Shown piece after piece: positions 43,789-53,148 of a stretch of DNA of 55,459 nucleotides. How positions within the stretch are numbered: the stretch's first letter is position 1; each line of letters begins with the position of its first letter. Source of the stretch: Deltaproteobacteria bacterium (lineage in GTDB: Bacteria > Desulfobacterota > BSN033 > UBA1163); the NCBI GenBank assembly GCA_016875195.1, contig VGRY01000021.1, positions 1 to 55,459 of the forward strand. Direction: 5' to 3'. A program made the translations under genes and the position numbers. The notes beneath the pieces were generated by a model, which worked only from the letters and a program-made list of their open reading frames with translations, was not told the origin of the DNA and searched no databases.

Positions 43789-45287
43789 GAAAGACCATCC
43801 CTTTCCTGAGAAGGTCGATTCAGATCCTCTCCTTTCTCTTCCTTCTCTATTTAGTCATCCGGACTGCGTTTCCACTGGAGATCAAGATCCCGGTCGATCT
43901 CTATCTTCGCCTCGACCCCTTTGTCGCCCTCATTTCAGCGCTCACACACAAAGGCCTCATCGAAAGGATGCTCCCTGCCTTTGGAGTGCTTCTTCTTGTT
44001 ATTATTTTGGGAAACTTCTTCTGCGGATGGTTCTGCCCCATGGGAGCGGTCATCGACTTCTTCGATCGCATCCTCTTCAGGGAGAAGAAGCGAGCCAAGG
44101 AGTTTAACGAACTCCCACTCCGAAGGTTTCGCTACGGGGTCTTCATCTTTTCGATCGTTGCGGGATTGATGGCTTTTCAGGTGATGTATATTCTCGACCC
44201 CATCAGCCTGCTTACGAGAACTCTGATCATTGCCTTCTATCCACCTGCCATCTTCGTCTATAATCATTTTCTGCCGCAAGTTCAGGGTTTTCTTCCAAAG
44301 AGCCCTTTCATTGTATCGAGCATTCCCCTGCCTGTTTTCAAGGTTAATCTCTTTATCTTCGTCTTTTTCATCGCCATTCTGGCACTCGGAGTCATTCGGA
44401 AGCGGTTCTGGTGCCGCTATCTCTGCCCTTTGGGGACCCTCTTTTCGATCTTTTCCCGACTACGAATTTTTAAACGATCTGTGACGGAGGATTGCACGTC
44501 CTGTCAGAAGTGCGTGAAGGAATGCCCGGTGGGAGCAATCCCTGAAAAGGATCCTCTGATCTACCGGCAACAGGATTGCATCTCCTGTTTTAAGTGCCTT
44601 GAGTGTCCACCCGGGGCGGTTTCATTTCATTTTAACAGACCCCGCTGGAAAACAGTAGATGGAGTGAATCTCTCAAGAAGGTATGTCCTGGGTTCCCTTG
44701 CCTTTGGAGGTCTTTCTGCGTTGATGATCAAGACCAACCCACTTCAGTCAGAGAGCGGATTGAAGAATAACCGACTGATCCGCCCTCCAGGATCTTTGCT
44801 AGAGGCAGAGTTTGTTGCTGTCTGCACAGGCTGTGGTGAGTGTTTGAAGGTTTGCCCCAACAATGCCCTTCAGTCCACTTTTTTAGAAGCGGGTCTGGCA
44901 GGACTTTATACGCCGAGGCTGGTTTCAAGGATCGGATATTGCGAAGAGTTCTGTAATTTCTGCGGAAGGGTCTGTCCCACTGAAGCGATTCGTCCACTCA
45001 CCATTGAAGAGAAACGACTTATCCAGATAGGTGTGGCTCATATCGATAAGACCCGGTGCATTGCCTGGGATACGGATAAGATCTGCCTTGTCTGCAATGA
45101 GCAGTGCTCCTATCATGCGATCATAGGCGATGATAAGAAACGGCCCATCGTCAAAGAGGAGAAGTGCACCGGCTGTGGCATTTGCGAGAACAAGTGTCCG
45201 GTTGACGGAGAGTCAGCCATCATCGTCTACTCCTCAGGAGTTCAGAAGAAACTCAAACCCGAAGACTCTAACAACAAATCCGGTTAA
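43785..45287 (+). CDS. NapH/NapG-like membrane polyferredoxin fusion
   Basis: 500 residues. The first ~230 contain five membrane segments and the two NapH-type CxxxCP motifs (FFCGWFCPMGA near residue 79; FWCRYLCPLGT near 206). Ferredoxin clusters follow: CTSCQKCVKECP, CISCFKCLECP. At about residue 297 there is an internal twin-arginine-like motif plus hydrophobic stretch (SRRYVLGSLAFGGLSALMI), then CTGCGECLKVCP, CNFCGRVCP, CLVCNEQC and CTGCGICENKCP. This is NapH fused to a NapG-like half. It likely carries electrons from the quinone pool to the periplasm, with the DUF362 protein as partner. Confidence 0.88.
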   Translation: MRKTIPFLRRSIQILSFLFLLYLVIRTAFPLEIKIPVDLYLRLDPFVALISALTHKGLIERMLPAFGVLLLVIILGNFFCGWFCPMGAVIDFFDRILFREKKRAKEFNELPLRRFRYGVFIFSIVAGLMAFQVMYILDPISLLTRTLIIAFYPPAIFVYNHFLPQVQGFLPKSPFIVSSIPLPVFKVNLFIFVFFIAILALGVIRKRFWCRYLCPLGTLFSIFSRLRIFKRSVTEDCTSCQKCVKECPVGAIPEKDPLIYRQQDCISCFKCLECPPGAVSFHFNRPRWKTVDGVNLSRRYVLGSLAFGGLSALMIKTNPLQSESGLKNNRLIRPPGSLLEAEFVAVCTGCGECLKVCPNNALQSTFLEAGLAGLYTPRLVSRIGYCEEFCNFCGRVCPTEAIRPLTIEEKRLIQIGVAHIDKTRCIAWDTDKICLVCNEQCSYHAIIGDDKKRPIVKEEKCTGCGICENKCPVDGESAIIVYSSGVQKKLKPEDSNNKSG

Positions 45288-45826
45288 GTACCAAATTCCA
45301 AGCACCAAATTCCAAATAAGCTCCAATACTCAATATCTGAATTTCCAAACGAGATTATTTCTCTGCTGTGGCATAGCTTTCGCTTACACCAACAGGTTTG
45401 AACATCAAAAATATTAAAACAACCCCTTCCCCCGATTTTTCATGATTTTATAGGGGTTCTAATCTGTGCAATCCTTCCCTAATCCGTTTAATCAGAGATT
45501 TCCGGACTTTTTCAGAAATTTCACAAAAAACAATTGACATGTTTATGGGGTATGGTATTTTTATAAGGGGATTTCCCCCTCTTTGGCAAAGTCGAAAAGA
45601 CCCGACCAGGGGGGAGGGGAGATTTACAAATGATTGTCTCAATTCAATTATCTTCTCTATCGGTGTGAGGTAGGTGGGTGAACAACCCCCAAAGTTATGA
45701 CAGGAAGCTTCTGGCGATTCTGCCAGAGTTAGAGTATCCGCACCAATTGCTGATATCACTCCCAATTTAGTAATATATCAGCTCCAGGTGCATGTGTAAA
45801 CAAGCTAGCGACTCCCATAGGAAAGC
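45288..45826. other. Gene-free stretch after the redox operon
   Basis: Begins with tandem CCAAATTCCAAGCA-type units (45289-45320). A TTGACA (45534) with TATTTT 16 bases later, and a TTGCTG (45747) with TAATAT 18 bases later, are possible promoters; the second would serve the next gene. Frames here look non-coding. Confidence 0.4.
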
Positions 45827-46645
45827 ATGATACAAGAATCAACACTCTCCAAACTCATAGCAATCGGTCGCTCCCTGAAATGGGAGGACCCTTCCCTGAC
45901 TTCCCGTCTCCTTGAGATCAAAGATGATGAATATGTCAATCGCCTTCATTGGCGCGAGTGGGATTCGGTCACAGGAACGTTGAACAAAGACGAGATTGTA
46001 TCATTGCTAAAGGGGCTTGTAGCTACAGAAGAGAAACTCAAGTGGACAGGTGGTTCAGTGTCTGCAATCATATGGGTTTTCCGAGAACTTGAACAAAGAG
46101 ATACTGATCTGGCGACTAAACTTGCTGAGTGGATCTTGCAACATACATCAAATCCCTATGTTCCATTTGGGACTACCAATTTCGGAGCCAGATCCTTGGA
46201 TGAGTTGCGAAGCCGAAGGGCAGCATGGGAAAGTCGGAATGCAGCCACTGCCGAAGCAGAATTAAAACGCCAAGAGGGGGCTAATGTTAAGCGAAGGCAA
46301 CGCCAATTAGATGGTGAAAAACGAGTACAACGACAGAAGAAAGCTGCCTATGAGCGTAAAGCGTTTCTTGATGAGTTCCAGTCTTTAACACCGGGACAAA
46401 GATTGGAAAGGGTTGCATTCGATACGGATCATCCCGTCAAGTTTTTCCCAACGGACTTTGCTGATGTTGGTACTGAGGTTCTCAAGTCTCTCAGCGGGTC
46501 AACGAGAATTCAGCTTCTGCAACGGTTACGGAAAGTTGGGAGAGGTCCGTGGATGAGATTACGGCTTACTTTGGAAAGTGTTGCAAGCGAACCGCCGGGG
46601 CATAACGTTGTCCCGAATTCCGAACCCATTAATATGGAGGAATAA
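45827..46645 (+). CDS. Hypothetical protein encoded with a restriction-like nuclease
   Basis: 272 residues. The N-terminal ~120 residues are helical with KLIAIGRSLKWEDPSLTSRL and LKGLVATEEKLKWTGGSVSA. The middle is a lysine/arginine/alanine-rich helix (EAELKRQEGANVKRRQRQLD, then EKRVQRQKKAAYERKAFLDE) that could be a coiled coil or nucleic-acid-binding rod. The C-terminus is globular with FQSLTPGQRLERVAFD. No family recognised. The nuclease gene begins two bases after its stop, so they are a functional pair by context. Confidence 0.6.
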   Translation: MIQESTLSKLIAIGRSLKWEDPSLTSRLLEIKDDEYVNRLHWREWDSVTGTLNKDEIVSLLKGLVATEEKLKWTGGSVSAIIWVFRELEQRDTDLATKLAEWILQHTSNPYVPFGTTNFGARSLDELRSRRAAWESRNAATAEAELKRQEGANVKRRQRQLDGEKRVQRQKKAAYERKAFLDEFQSLTPGQRLERVAFDTDHPVKFFPTDFADVGTEVLKSLSGSTRIQLLQRLRKVGRGPWMRLRLTLESVASEPPGHNVVPNSEPINMEE

Positions 46646-46647
46646 AA

Positions 46648-47703
46648 ATGCCAAGAGATACACGGAAAAATAGTCTGTTGAAATTAATAAACGATTTGGG
46701 TGGTAAAGGGCAACACAGCGACTTTTATAAAAAAATACGTGATTATTGGGAGCTAACTGAGGAAGAAAAAAGAAATGAGAAAAAGTTGTTTCATCATGTA
46801 GCAGGTATAGAACAAGCACTCAAAACCTCAGAGTTAATTGAGCTACAAGGAGGGGTATGGAGGATAACCGAGAAAGGAAAAGAACATCTTTCCTCTATGG
46901 GATATAAGCCACCTATCCGTAATATCGTTTCACAAACTCTTTCAATAACGGGAGATTTACCTTTATGTAAGCAATTGTTGGAATCCCAACGAATTAGTGA
47001 TAATTCCACTATGTTTGAGAAGACAATCGCCGAGGCATTTAACTCATTAGGGTTACCAGCTAAACATATAGGAGGTAGGGATGAACCTGACATTTTGATT
47101 GAAGATTATAAAGTTATTTTAGATGGGAAATCAACAAGAGAGGGTATCATCACAAGTGAACCTGCTATTGGTTTTGAGAGACTTGAAAGATACAAAGATA
47201 AATATAGCGCCAGTTATATTGGAGTAGTGGGCCCTGGTTTTTCAGAAGGTTATGTACGAGAAACGGCTAAAAAGAGAGGAATCGTTCTTATTGAAACTGA
47301 AGCAATTTGCAGAATTTTGCAAAATCATTCTGTCTATCCATATGAGCCAAATCATATCGTCGAAATATTATTTGACTCAGGCAAAGTCGTTATAACTCCG
47401 AAAGACATTCTACCGTCAACTATTAACCAAGAAAAGCTAATTGGAATTGTTGCCAAGATTCTATCAGACCTGAAATTGACAAGAAAGACCTCCTTTTCTA
47501 GTCAAGGACTACATAATGCATATTCATGGCAGAGCCTAAATTATGAGTCCGATGAGATAGAAAACGCATTAAAATTCTTGTCGGTAGCCCCATTTAGTAT
47601 TCTTCAAAAACAGAACGATGAATATACATTAACTGGTGATATTGATTCCCTACTAAAGAAGATTGGTCTATTGCTACAAGCGTTTAATAAAATAGGAAGG
47701 TAG
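46648..47703 (+). CDS. Winged-helix plus PD-(D/E)XK restriction-endonuclease-like protein
   Basis: 351 residues, ATG with GAGGAA upstream. Residues 1-85 look like the Mrr-type N-terminal winged helix (LKLINDLGGKGQHSDFYKKI, then LQGGVWRITEKGKEHL). Residues about 120-235 fit a FokI-type nuclease core: MFEKTIAEAFNSLGLPAKHI, D148 in RDEPDILIEDY, then D159 and K161 in VILDGKST, followed by GFERLERYKDKY. The C-terminal ~110 residues resemble a second winged helix. It probably cleaves DNA; no methyltransferase is adjacent, so it may recognise modified or invading DNA. Paired with the upstream unknown gene. Confidence 0.7.
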   Translation: MPRDTRKNSLLKLINDLGGKGQHSDFYKKIRDYWELTEEEKRNEKKLFHHVAGIEQALKTSELIELQGGVWRITEKGKEHLSSMGYKPPIRNIVSQTLSITGDLPLCKQLLESQRISDNSTMFEKTIAEAFNSLGLPAKHIGGRDEPDILIEDYKVILDGKSTREGIITSEPAIGFERLERYKDKYSASYIGVVGPGFSEGYVRETAKKRGIVLIETEAICRILQNHSVYPYEPNHIVEILFDSGKVVITPKDILPSTINQEKLIGIVAKILSDLKLTRKTSFSSQGLHNAYSWQSLNYESDEIENALKFLSVAPFSILQKQNDEYTLTGDIDSLLKKIGLLLQAFNKIGR

Positions 47704-47903
47704 GATATCAAAGTAAGACAGAGGGGCAGCCCTTGACATAGGGCGGGTTGATTGATGGATTTAAAAGAATATTTTGTCAGAACCAACGAATAATAATGAC
47801 ACAAACGCATTCGCCCAAAAACCTTAGGGTTTCGATTGTGTCAGAGATGCTATTTGAAATTAGCTTCGGTTGATTTAAAATGGAAGGGAAGGGAGGAGCA
47901 AAG

Positions 47904-48158
47904 ATGGAAGAACGAATTGTAATAGACCCGGAAATTCAGCATGGCAAACCAGTCATTCGGGGAACACGTGTTCCTGTAACTCGGATTGTTGGAGGACTTG
48001 CAGGTGGCATGACAAAAGAGGAAATCATGCGAGAGTATGCAGTAACAGCAGAGGACATTGAAGCTGCTCTCAATTATGCCGCCGAATTGATTGAAACCGA
48101 GGAATTTCATCCTTTACCAACCCCAGGTGGAGAAGGTCATGCGCTTTCTAATAGATGA
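47904..48158 (+). CDS. DUF433 antitoxin-like protein
   Basis: 84 residues from the ATG at 47904 (GGGAGGA upstream). It fits DUF433: RIVIDPEIQHGKPVIRGTRV, then IVGGLAGGMTKEEIMREYAV and EDIEAALNYAAELI. This is a winged-helix antitoxin family. It overlaps the downstream PIN-like gene by 20 bases, the standard arrangement for the DUF433-DUF5615 pair. A GACACAA/TTGTGTC inverted repeat at 47799-47842 upstream could be its operator. Confidence 0.82.
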   Translation: MEERIVIDPEIQHGKPVIRGTRVPVTRIVGGLAGGMTKEEIMREYAVTAEDIEAALNYAAELIETEEFHPLPTPGGEGHALSNR

Positions 48159-48501
48159 GGACTTACCTCGTTCAATAAAGGATTTACTCCAGCGGTATGG
48201 ACACGAAGGCGTAGATTTGAGATTGATTGGTTTTCAGGGAAGCAAAGATTACCAGATTGCAGCTTTAGCTCAAAGTAGAAAATTATGCCTGGTAACGGGG
48301 GACTTCGATTTCTCTAATATTCGGAACTATCCACCTGAAAAATATGCAGGAATTGTAGTTCTGAGGGTACCGAGAACAGCAACTGCTTCCTATATTGTTA
48401 ACCTATTTGAGAGTTTCTTGCGACAAGAGGAATTGGTTGCGCAGATGCCTGGCAAATTAGCAATCGTAGAACCCGGTCGAATTAGAATCCGGACAGGTTA
48501 A
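48139..48501 (+). CDS. DUF5615 PIN-like toxin
   Basis: 120 residues from the ATG at 48139 (GAGAAGG upstream); an in-frame start at 48091 would overlap the antitoxin more. Family features: MRFLIDEDLPRSIKDLLQRY, SKDYQIAALAQSRKLCLVTG, DFDFSNIRNYPPEKYAGIVV. Acidic residues D7, D9 in LIDED and the GDFDF pair are the PIN-like active site. Predicted ribonuclease neutralised by the DUF433 protein. Confidence 0.82.
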   Translation: MRFLIDEDLPRSIKDLLQRYGHEGVDLRLIGFQGSKDYQIAALAQSRKLCLVTGDFDFSNIRNYPPEKYAGIVVLRVPRTATASYIVNLFESFLRQEELVAQMPGKLAIVEPGRIRIRTG

Positions 48502-48556
48502 ATCAAAGAGGAACTAACGTAATAATAATTTTTTCTCTTAAACCTATGGAGTTAGG

Positions 48557-49147
48557 ATGAAAAGATGCCCGTGGCCTACCACGAACGAAATCTATCTCCG
48601 GTATCATGATGAGGAGTGGGGGACTCCGGTCCATGATGAGAAGAAGCATTTTGAGTTTTTGGTGCTCGAATCTGCCCAGGCCGGCTTAAGTTGGTCCACC
48701 ATCCTGATGAAAAGAGAGAATTATCGAAAAGCCTATGACCATTTCGACCCGGTTAAAGTATCAAAGTACAATGGGCAAAAGATCAAAAAATTATTAGCTA
48801 ATCCTGGCATCGTAAGAAATCGGAGAAAGATTGAAGCCTCCATCAATAATGCGAAATGTTTTCTCGCCATTCAAAAAGAGTTCGGCAGCTTCGACCGCTA
48901 TATCTGGGGTTTTGTAAACAATAGGCCTGTCAACAACCGCTTGAAAAAGATCTCTGAAATGCCCGCCAGGACACCACTCTCGGATCAGATCAGCAAGGAT
49001 TTAATTAACCGGGGCTTCCGGTTCGTAGGTTCGACGATCATCTACGCCCATCTGCAGGCCACCGGCATTGTCAATGACCATCTCGTCTCCTGTTTCAGGT
49101 ACAAAGAGCTTTGCTCCCAATATAAGCGAAATAGTGAGAAATTATAA
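48557..49147 (+). CDS. tag: DNA-3-methyladenine glycosylase I
   Basis: 196 residues. Conserved blocks: RCPWPTTNEIYLRYHDEEWG with the zinc-site cysteine and WG motif, FEFLVLESAQAGLSWSTILM (with the catalytic-region E), KKLLANPGIVRNRRKIEASI, FRFVGSTIIYAHLQATGIVN and DHLVSCFRY with His/Cys zinc ligands. Tag removes 3-methyladenine from alkylated DNA. It is near normal length. It sits between two toxin-antitoxin pairs, upstream of uvrB, so DNA-repair genes flank the mobile pairs. Confidence 0.93.
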   Translation: MKRCPWPTTNEIYLRYHDEEWGTPVHDEKKHFEFLVLESAQAGLSWSTILMKRENYRKAYDHFDPVKVSKYNGQKIKKLLANPGIVRNRRKIEASINNAKCFLAIQKEFGSFDRYIWGFVNNRPVNNRLKKISEMPARTPLSDQISKDLINRGFRFVGSTIIYAHLQATGIVNDHLVSCFRYKELCSQYKRNSEKL

Positions 49148-49150
49148 GGC

Positions 49151-49186
49151 TTGATTTTATCAAACTTATGTGATAATTTTATCACA
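49151..49186. promoter_or_regulatory. Paired palindromic operators of the Phd/ParE-type locus
   Basis: TTGAT-TTT-ATCAA (49151-49163) and a perfect 18-bp palindrome TGTGATAATTTTATCACA (49169-49186) lie side by side, ending 22 bases before the antitoxin ATG. They share a GAT-TTATCA core. This is what is expected for cooperative autoregulation by the antitoxin-toxin complex. Confidence 0.65.
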
Positions 49187-49208
49187 AAATTCATAAAAGA
49201 GGACAACC

Positions 49209-49478
49209 ATGCCTATCATTAAGTCGATTTCAAGCCTCCGCAATCAAACTAAGGATATTGCTTCACTGTGCCATGAGCAAGATGGACCTGTCTACCTGAC
49301 CAAAAATGGGGAAGGCGATCTCGTGGTCATGAGCATCGAACATTATGAAAGACTCTGTGCAAGGGTTGAACTTTTTGAAAAACTTGCAGTCGCACAAGCC
49401 CAGGTTGCAGCGGGAGAAAAGGGATTGACCCATACTCAGGTCATGAAAAAACTTCGGCAACGCTTGAATGGCGAGTAG
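49209..49478 (+). CDS. Phd/YefM-family antitoxin
   Basis: 89 residues, AAAAGAGGA before the ATG. The N-terminus fits Phd/YefM (IKSISSLRNQTKDIASLCHE, then GPVYLTKNGEGDLVVMSIEH with YERL). The C-terminal tail is helical and would wrap the toxin. It overlaps the toxin gene by 11 bases. The two palindromes just upstream are probably its binding sites. Confidence 0.87.
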   Translation: MPIIKSISSLRNQTKDIASLCHEQDGPVYLTKNGEGDLVVMSIEHYERLCARVELFEKLAVAQAQVAAGEKGLTHTQVMKKLRQRLNGE

Positions 49479-49773
49479 ATACACCCTCCGTTACCTTCCC
49501 ATTGCAGTGGATGACCTCGTCTCAATCTTTGACTGGATTGCAGGGGGAAGTCCAGCTAAGGCTGCCGATTTTATCAAAAGGCTTGATGAACGCATTCACC
49601 AATTACAGGCCCATCCCTTTCTTGGCCGGATACCGAGAGATGATAGACTCAAAGACTCCGGTTATCGTGTTTTTGTCATTGAATCCTACCTTGTATTCTA
49701 CCTCATTCGTGGTAATATGATAGAGATTCATCGCGTGATTCATGGCTCACGCAATTTAGACGGAATTTTATGA
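49468..49773 (+). CDS. ParE/RelE-family toxin
   Basis: 101 residues. Pattern of the ParE/RelE fold: [20 protein letters not shown] at the start, [40 protein letters not shown] and [17 protein letters not shown] at the end. ParE members poison gyrase, RelE members cleave mRNA; this one cannot be placed by eye. Its stop overlaps the uvrB start by four bases (ATGA). Confidence 0.87.
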   Translation: MASRYTLRYLPIAVDDLVSIFDWIAGGSPAKAADFIKRLDERIHQLQAHPFLGRIPRDDRLKDSGYRVFVIESYLVFYLIRGNMIEIHRVIHGSRNLDGIL

Positions 49774-51770
49774 CCATGAGTCCGTTTAAACTTGTCTCCG
49801 ATTTTAAACCCAAAGGGGATCAGCCTCAGGCCATTGAAAAGCTGAGCGAGGCTGTTCTCAAGGGTGCCCCCCACCAGACCCTTCTTGGCGTGACCGGCTC
49901 AGGCAAGACCTTCACCATGGCCAATGTGATTGAGAGGGTCCAAAAGCCCACGCTGGTCATCTCCCATAACAAGACTCTGGCGGCCCAACTCTATGGTGAG
50001 TTCAAGGAGCTATTTCCGGCGAATGCAGTTGAGTTTTTTGTCAGCTATTACGACTACTATCAGCCTGAAGCCTACATTCCTTCCACCGACACCTATATTG
50101 AAAAAGATACACAGGTCAATGAAGAGATCGATAAGATGCGTCATTCAGCCACCCGATCACTTCTTGAGAGAAACGATGTGATCATCGTTGCCAGTGTCTC
50201 CTGTATCTATGGCCTTGGATCTCCTGAGGCTTACCACGGGATGCTTCTCTATCTGGAGAAAGGGATGACTATCTCGAGAGAGGATATCCTTTCCAAACTG
50301 GTGGAGATTCAATATGAGCGAAACGATATCGATTTCCACCGGGGTACTTTTCGGGTGCGGGGCGATGTCATCGAAGTTTTTCCTGCCCATGAGGAGTCTC
50401 ATGCGATTCGAATCGAACTGATAGGGGACGAGGTCGAGGCGATCTGGGAGGTCGATCCCCTGAGAGGGAAACGTCTCCAGTCTCTCGAAAAGATACCGAT
50501 CTATCCAGGGAGCCACTATGTTACGTTTCCAGACCGGATGAAGAGGGCGATAGAGACAATCCGTGAAGAACTCCGGGAGAGGCTCCGATGGCTTAAAGCA
50601 CAGGGACAACTCCTCGAAGCCCAGCGGCTCGAACAGAGGACGAACTTCGATCTGGAAATGCTGCAGGAATTAGGCTATTGCCAGGGGATTGAGAACTATT
50701 CCCGTCATCTTACAGGGAGAAATGCCGGCCAACCTCCTCCGGTGCTGCTCGATTACTTTCCAGAGAATTTCCTCTTATTCATTGATGAAAGCCATGTGAC
50801 CATCCCGCAGTTGATCGGGATGTATCGGGGAGATCGATCACGGAAAGAAACATTGGTCAATTACGGATTTCGTCTTCCCTCGGCGCTGGATAATCGGCCC
50901 CTCATGTTTGAGGAGTTTGAGAAACGTGTCCATCAGGCCATCTATGTTTCAGCTACTCCAAGCAACTATGAAATGAAGAAGAGCCATGAGAGAATCGTGG
51001 AGCAGATCATCCGGCCAACCGGGTTGAGCGATCCCGGTCTTGAAGTCAAACCTGCCAAGAATCAGGTGGACGATCTCCTTGAGGAGATAAGGAAAAGAGT
51101 AAAAAGAAAGGAGAGGGTGCTTGTCACCACTCTGACCAAACGAATGGCAGAAGACCTGGCCGAATATTACACAGATCTGGGCATCCGAGTGAAGTATCTT
51201 CATTCTGACATCGATACCCTCGACCGGGTGGAGATCATCAGGGATCTCCGGCTGGGGACATTCGATGTTCTCATTGGAGTTAACCTTTTGAGAGAGGGGC
51301 TCGATCTTCCGGAGGTCTCCCTGGTAGCTATCCTCGATGCGGATAAGGAGGGTTTTCTCCGGTCAGAAAAGTCATTGATTCAAACCTTTGGCCGTGCCGC
51401 ACGAAATATCAATGGTCAAGTGATTCTTTATGCTGATAAAATGACCGGGGCGATGGATCAGGCCATCTTAGAAACAAACAGGAGGAGGAACGTCCAGGAG
51501 GAGTTTAACCGAATCCACCGGATCACGCCGCAGAGTGTGAAGAAAGCAGTGAAGAATATATTGGCTTCTATCTATGAGGCAGACTATTTCACTGTTCCTG
51601 TGGTTGCTGATGTCAAGGAGGAGTATGTCTCCATTAAAGAGATTCCCTCTATGATCCAGAAACTGAAGAAGGAGATGAAGGAAGCAGCCTCCCAGCTCGA
51701 ATTTGAGCGGGCGGCCGAGCTCAGGGATAAGATCCAAAGACTCGAAGAGATGGAATTAAGAATGAGATAA
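49770..51770 (+). CDS. uvrB: Excinuclease ABC subunit B (UvrB)
   Basis: 666 residues, normal length. Motifs: the P-loop [17 protein letters not shown] near residue 38, the damage-probing beta-hairpin region [20 protein letters not shown] near 89, [20 protein letters not shown] (Walker B DESH), helicase motif [33 protein letters not shown], and the C-terminal UVR helix [20 protein letters not shown]. It verifies damage in nucleotide excision repair. It may start at ATG 49770 or 49776. The four-base overlap with the toxin gene means uvrB is likely expressed at least partly from the toxin-antitoxin promoter, which is odd. Confidence 0.97.
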   Translation: MTMSPFKLVSDFKPKGDQPQAIEKLSEAVLKGAPHQTLLGVTGSGKTFTMANVIERVQKPTLVISHNKTLAAQLYGEFKELFPANAVEFFVSYYDYYQPEAYIPSTDTYIEKDTQVNEEIDKMRHSATRSLLERNDVIIVASVSCIYGLGSPEAYHGMLLYLEKGMTISREDILSKLVEIQYERNDIDFHRGTFRVRGDVIEVFPAHEESHAIRIELIGDEVEAIWEVDPLRGKRLQSLEKIPIYPGSHYVTFPDRMKRAIETIREELRERLRWLKAQGQLLEAQRLEQRTNFDLEMLQELGYCQGIENYSRHLTGRNAGQPPPVLLDYFPENFLLFIDESHVTIPQLIGMYRGDRSRKETLVNYGFRLPSALDNRPLMFEEFEKRVHQAIYVSATPSNYEMKKSHERIVEQIIRPTGLSDPGLEVKPAKNQVDDLLEEIRKRVKRKERVLVTTLTKRMAEDLAEYYTDLGIRVKYLHSDIDTLDRVEIIRDLRLGTFDVLIGVNLLREGLDLPEVSLVAILDADKEGFLRSEKSLIQTFGRAARNINGQVILYADKMTGAMDQAILETNRRRNVQEEFNRIHRITPQSVKKAVKNILASIYEADYFTVPVVADVKEEYVSIKEIPSMIQKLKKEMKEAASQLEFERAAELRDKIQRLEEMELRMR

Positions 51771-51832
51771 AATACCGATTGAGGAATGATTGCGTACAGA
51801 CCGCCAAACGGGTTCGACACTAACGGCTAAAC

Positions 51833-52216
51833 CTATCCCGCTTCTCGACCCTTGCATTCGAATTCAATGACCTTGTTCTCTTCTTTTTTCATCTCGATCT
51901 TACCGTTCACCTCACCTCCTTCAATGATGGTTATTTTGGGGGTGACGATATCTCCCCAGACTTTTCCTTTGGATTTGACCTCCACCAGCTCGTGGGCAAA
52001 CACGTTACCGTTGATCTTCCCTCCAATGATAATCTTTTTAGCCGTTGCAGATCCTTTAACCGCGGAAGTTTCGCTCAGAATCAGACAGTCGGCATCCAGT
52101 TTACCGTCAACCGTGCCGTCTACCCTCAGGGTTCCTTTCACATTCAGTTCTCCCTTAAAATTGGAGTTCATCCCCAATAGGGATTGGAGCTTATCCGTTT
52201 CTTTGGGAAACATCAT
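51833..52216 (-). CDS. Bactofilin
   Basis: 127 residues, minus strand. Central right-handed beta-helix repeats with glycine turns: NSNFKGELNVKGTLRVDGTV, DGKLDADCLILSETSAVKGS, AKKIIIGGKINGNVFAHELV, VWGDIVTPKITIIEGGEVNG. Bactofilins polymerise into membrane-linked filaments that organise cell-wall enzymes. It overlaps the M23 peptidase gene by four bases, a well-known pairing. Confidence 0.9.
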   Translation of the reverse strand: MMFPKETDKLQSLLGMNSNFKGELNVKGTLRVDGTVDGKLDADCLILSETSAVKGSATAKKIIIGGKINGNVFAHELVEVKSKGKVWGDIVTPKITIIEGGEVNGKIEMKKEENKVIEFECKGREAG

Positions 52217-53148
52217 GAACCCCCTTGAACAAATTTTTCAGGATTGGTCCTCTTCCCTTTTTCCCATACTTCGTAATGGACATGGGGGCCTGTTGCTTTT
52301 CCACTTGACCCCACGTGGCCAATCACCTCCCCCCGCCTTACTTTTTGCCCGATTTTGACGGTATTCTCCTTATTGTGGGCATAGACAGTGGAGAAACCAC
52401 AACCATGTTCAATGACCACAAGATGTCCGCCGGACTGGGTCCAGCCGGAATAACTCACCACTCCATCCGCAGTGGTCCGGATGGGTGTACCGAGAGGGGC
52501 CGAAATATCCATCCCAGAATGGAAGGTCCTTTCCCCAGTGAAGGGATTGTCTCTGTCTCCATAGTGAGAACTGATATGCCCTTCTAACGGAAATCCTCTG
52601 GGGGTGGACAAATAAAGGTTTTTCTGTACACGCAGATAGCCTTTGATTTCGTCCACCCTCTGAACGGTTCTCTGAAGCTCATCCATGAGGTTTTGAATGT
52701 CGATATCCCCGGAGTAGGAAGTATCCGTTTCCTCCAGCACTTTATGCTTGGATTTGAGGGAGAAGACTCTACGGAAATCCCTCTCCGTTTCTTTCAAAGA
52801 GGTGATGGTAGAATTCCATTCTGAAAATATTTCATTTAAAAAATTTACCTTTTTCACCAAGGATGGATACCGAAGTCCATCCGCAACAAGCCTGCAGGTT
52901 TGAATAGCTCCCATTGCCAGAACGAGCAATAGGAGGAGGATCCCAAGAAAAGGGATTTTTAAATTCAAAGATTTTAGATTTTCATGTGGGATGACCATAA
53001 TGGTGATGGGGGTCAGCGTTTTCTTGAATAAGAAATGGATGAGATCTTTTTGCATGAATCTGTGGAGGGCAATGATTCCTCTTGGAACTCGATAAGCTCC
53101 TTGATTTATCCAGGTTTTCCCTGTGGGAAGATTTAAACGCCAATCCAT
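52213..53148 (-). CDS. Membrane-anchored M23 peptidase (LytM domain)
   Basis: 311 residues, minus strand. One membrane helix (KIPFLGILLLLLVLAMGAIQ, about residues 68-88), a coiled-coil region (LNEIFSEWNSTITSLKETER and on), then the M23 domain at about 200-305: GHISSHYGDRDNPFTGERTF, HSGMDISAPLGTPI with the first zinc His and Asp, and GKATGPHVHYEVWEKGKRTN with the HxH motif. It cuts peptidoglycan cross-links outside the membrane; the bactofilin probably positions it. The true start could be an ATG 31 codons inside; the longer one has AGAGAG upstream. Confidence 0.9.
   Translation of the reverse strand: MDWRLNLPTGKTWINQGAYRVPRGIIALHRFMQKDLIHFLFKKTLTPITIMVIPHENLKSLNLKIPFLGILLLLLVLAMGAIQTCRLVADGLRYPSLVKKVNFLNEIFSEWNSTITSLKETERDFRRVFSLKSKHKVLEETDTSYSGDIDIQNLMDELQRTVQRVDEIKGYLRVQKNLYLSTPRGFPLEGHISSHYGDRDNPFTGERTFHSGMDISAPLGTPIRTTADGVVSYSGWTQSGGHLVVIEHGCGFSTVYAHNKENTVKIGQKVRRGEVIGHVGSSGKATGPHVHYEVWEKGKRTNPEKFVQGGS

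Noticed and set aside
45448..45765. 105-residue minus-strand frame in the 45.3-45.8 kb gap
   Set aside because: No ribosome site, no motif, and overlaps candidate promoters of the plus-strand gene.
51807..51830. tRNA T-arm-like GGGTTCGAC near 51.8 kb
   Set aside because: No acceptor stem, anticodon arm or CCA end can be drawn around it.
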